Of a stretch of 5,032 bases of DNA, positions 5,024 through 5,032 are shown piece by piece; the stretch's first letter is position 1, and every line of letters starts with the position of its first letter. The notes under the pieces were generated by a model. The model had not been told where the DNA came from, did no database searches, and worked only from the letters and a program-made list of their open reading frames with translations. The translations under genes and the position numbers were made by a program. The stretch is from Ruminococcus sp. UBA4275. GTDB taxonomy: Bacteria > Bacillota > Clostridia > Oscillospirales > Ruminococcaceae. Location: NCBI GenBank assembly GCA_002395085.1, contig DGVV01000062.1:1-5032 (forward strand), written 5' to 3'.

Positions 5024-5032
5024 GCGGAGTGT

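Larger units (their letters stand above)
4955..5029 (-). repeat. Right arm of a large imperfect inverted repeat
   Basis: Counterpart of 4843-4918 in opposite orientation. It contains the palindromes at 4968-4990 and 5000-5023 in mirrored order. The similarity is still running close to the window end, so the arm may be longer. Confidence 0.8.
4616..5032. other. Non-coding upstream region
   Basis: 417 bp without a convincing gene. From left to right it holds the regulator's leader, operator and promoter (to 4681); an AT-leaning stretch with nothing recognisable (4682-4758); the minus-strand terminator (4759-4790); the 21-bp motif (4790-4810); a linker with no clear feature (4811-4842); and the large inverted repeat with nested palindromes (4843-5029). 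Composition is clearly more AT-rich than the operon. No tRNA, riboswitch or CRISPR pattern is visible. Confidence 0.75.

Noticed and set aside
4690..5032. CRISPR array or riboswitch
   Set aside because: There are no evenly spaced direct repeats with unique spacers, and no known riboswitch core is recognisable. The repeats are inverted, not direct.

Overview
The window holds one compact five-gene operon, all on the minus strand and read right to left. A non-coding block of about 400 bp rich in palindromes lies upstream of it. The genes look low-GC-phylum in type (YtrA-like GntR regulator, ABC-2 transporter, AGGAGG-type Shine-Dalgarno sites, a consensus sigma-A promoter) but are moderately GC-rich. 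That fits a gut or rumen Clostridia member of the Ruminococcaceae/Oscillospiraceae kind. The taxonomic guess is an inference; no marker gene is present.

Layout in transcription order: (1) a near-perfect promoter at 4653-4681, with a 28-bp dyad (4629-4656) covering its -10 box and start site; (2) a 124-aa GntR/YtrA-family repressor (4241-4615); (3) a 294-aa ABC ATPase (3357-4241), joined to the repressor by a TAATG stop/start overlap; (4) a 232-aa ABC-2 permease (2690-3388) starting inside the ATPase gene; (5) a second, 249-aa ABC-2 permease (1926-2675); (6) a 611-aa exported serine hydrolase of the beta-lactamase/PBP4-like class, with a C-terminal domain of about four membrane helices (77-1912). 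Three of the four downstream genes should start at an internal ATG rather than at the first ATG of the open frame, because a strong AGGAGG lies 7-8 nt before that internal ATG.

Likely logic: the repressor sits on its own promoter and is displaced by an envelope-related signal. The ATPase and the two dissimilar permeases form a heteromeric transporter. The hydrolase acts on a peptide or cell-wall substrate outside the membrane. By analogy with ytr-type operons this would be an envelope-stress or antimicrobial-peptide module, but the substrate cannot be read from sequence.

The upstream region (4616-5032) codes for nothing convincing. It contains the promoter/operator, a minus-strand intrinsic terminator (4759-4790) that insulates the operon from upstream transcription, and a large imperfect inverted repeat (about 4843-4918 against 4955-5029). 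Each arm of that repeat carries two smaller, nearly perfect palindromes whose base changes between arms preserve pairing. A 21-bp sequence next to the terminator (4790-4810) recurs inverted at the very start of the window (1-21, 20 of 21 identical), so the operon is bracketed by inverted copies of a repeat. Both repeat structures run up to the window edges and may continue beyond them.
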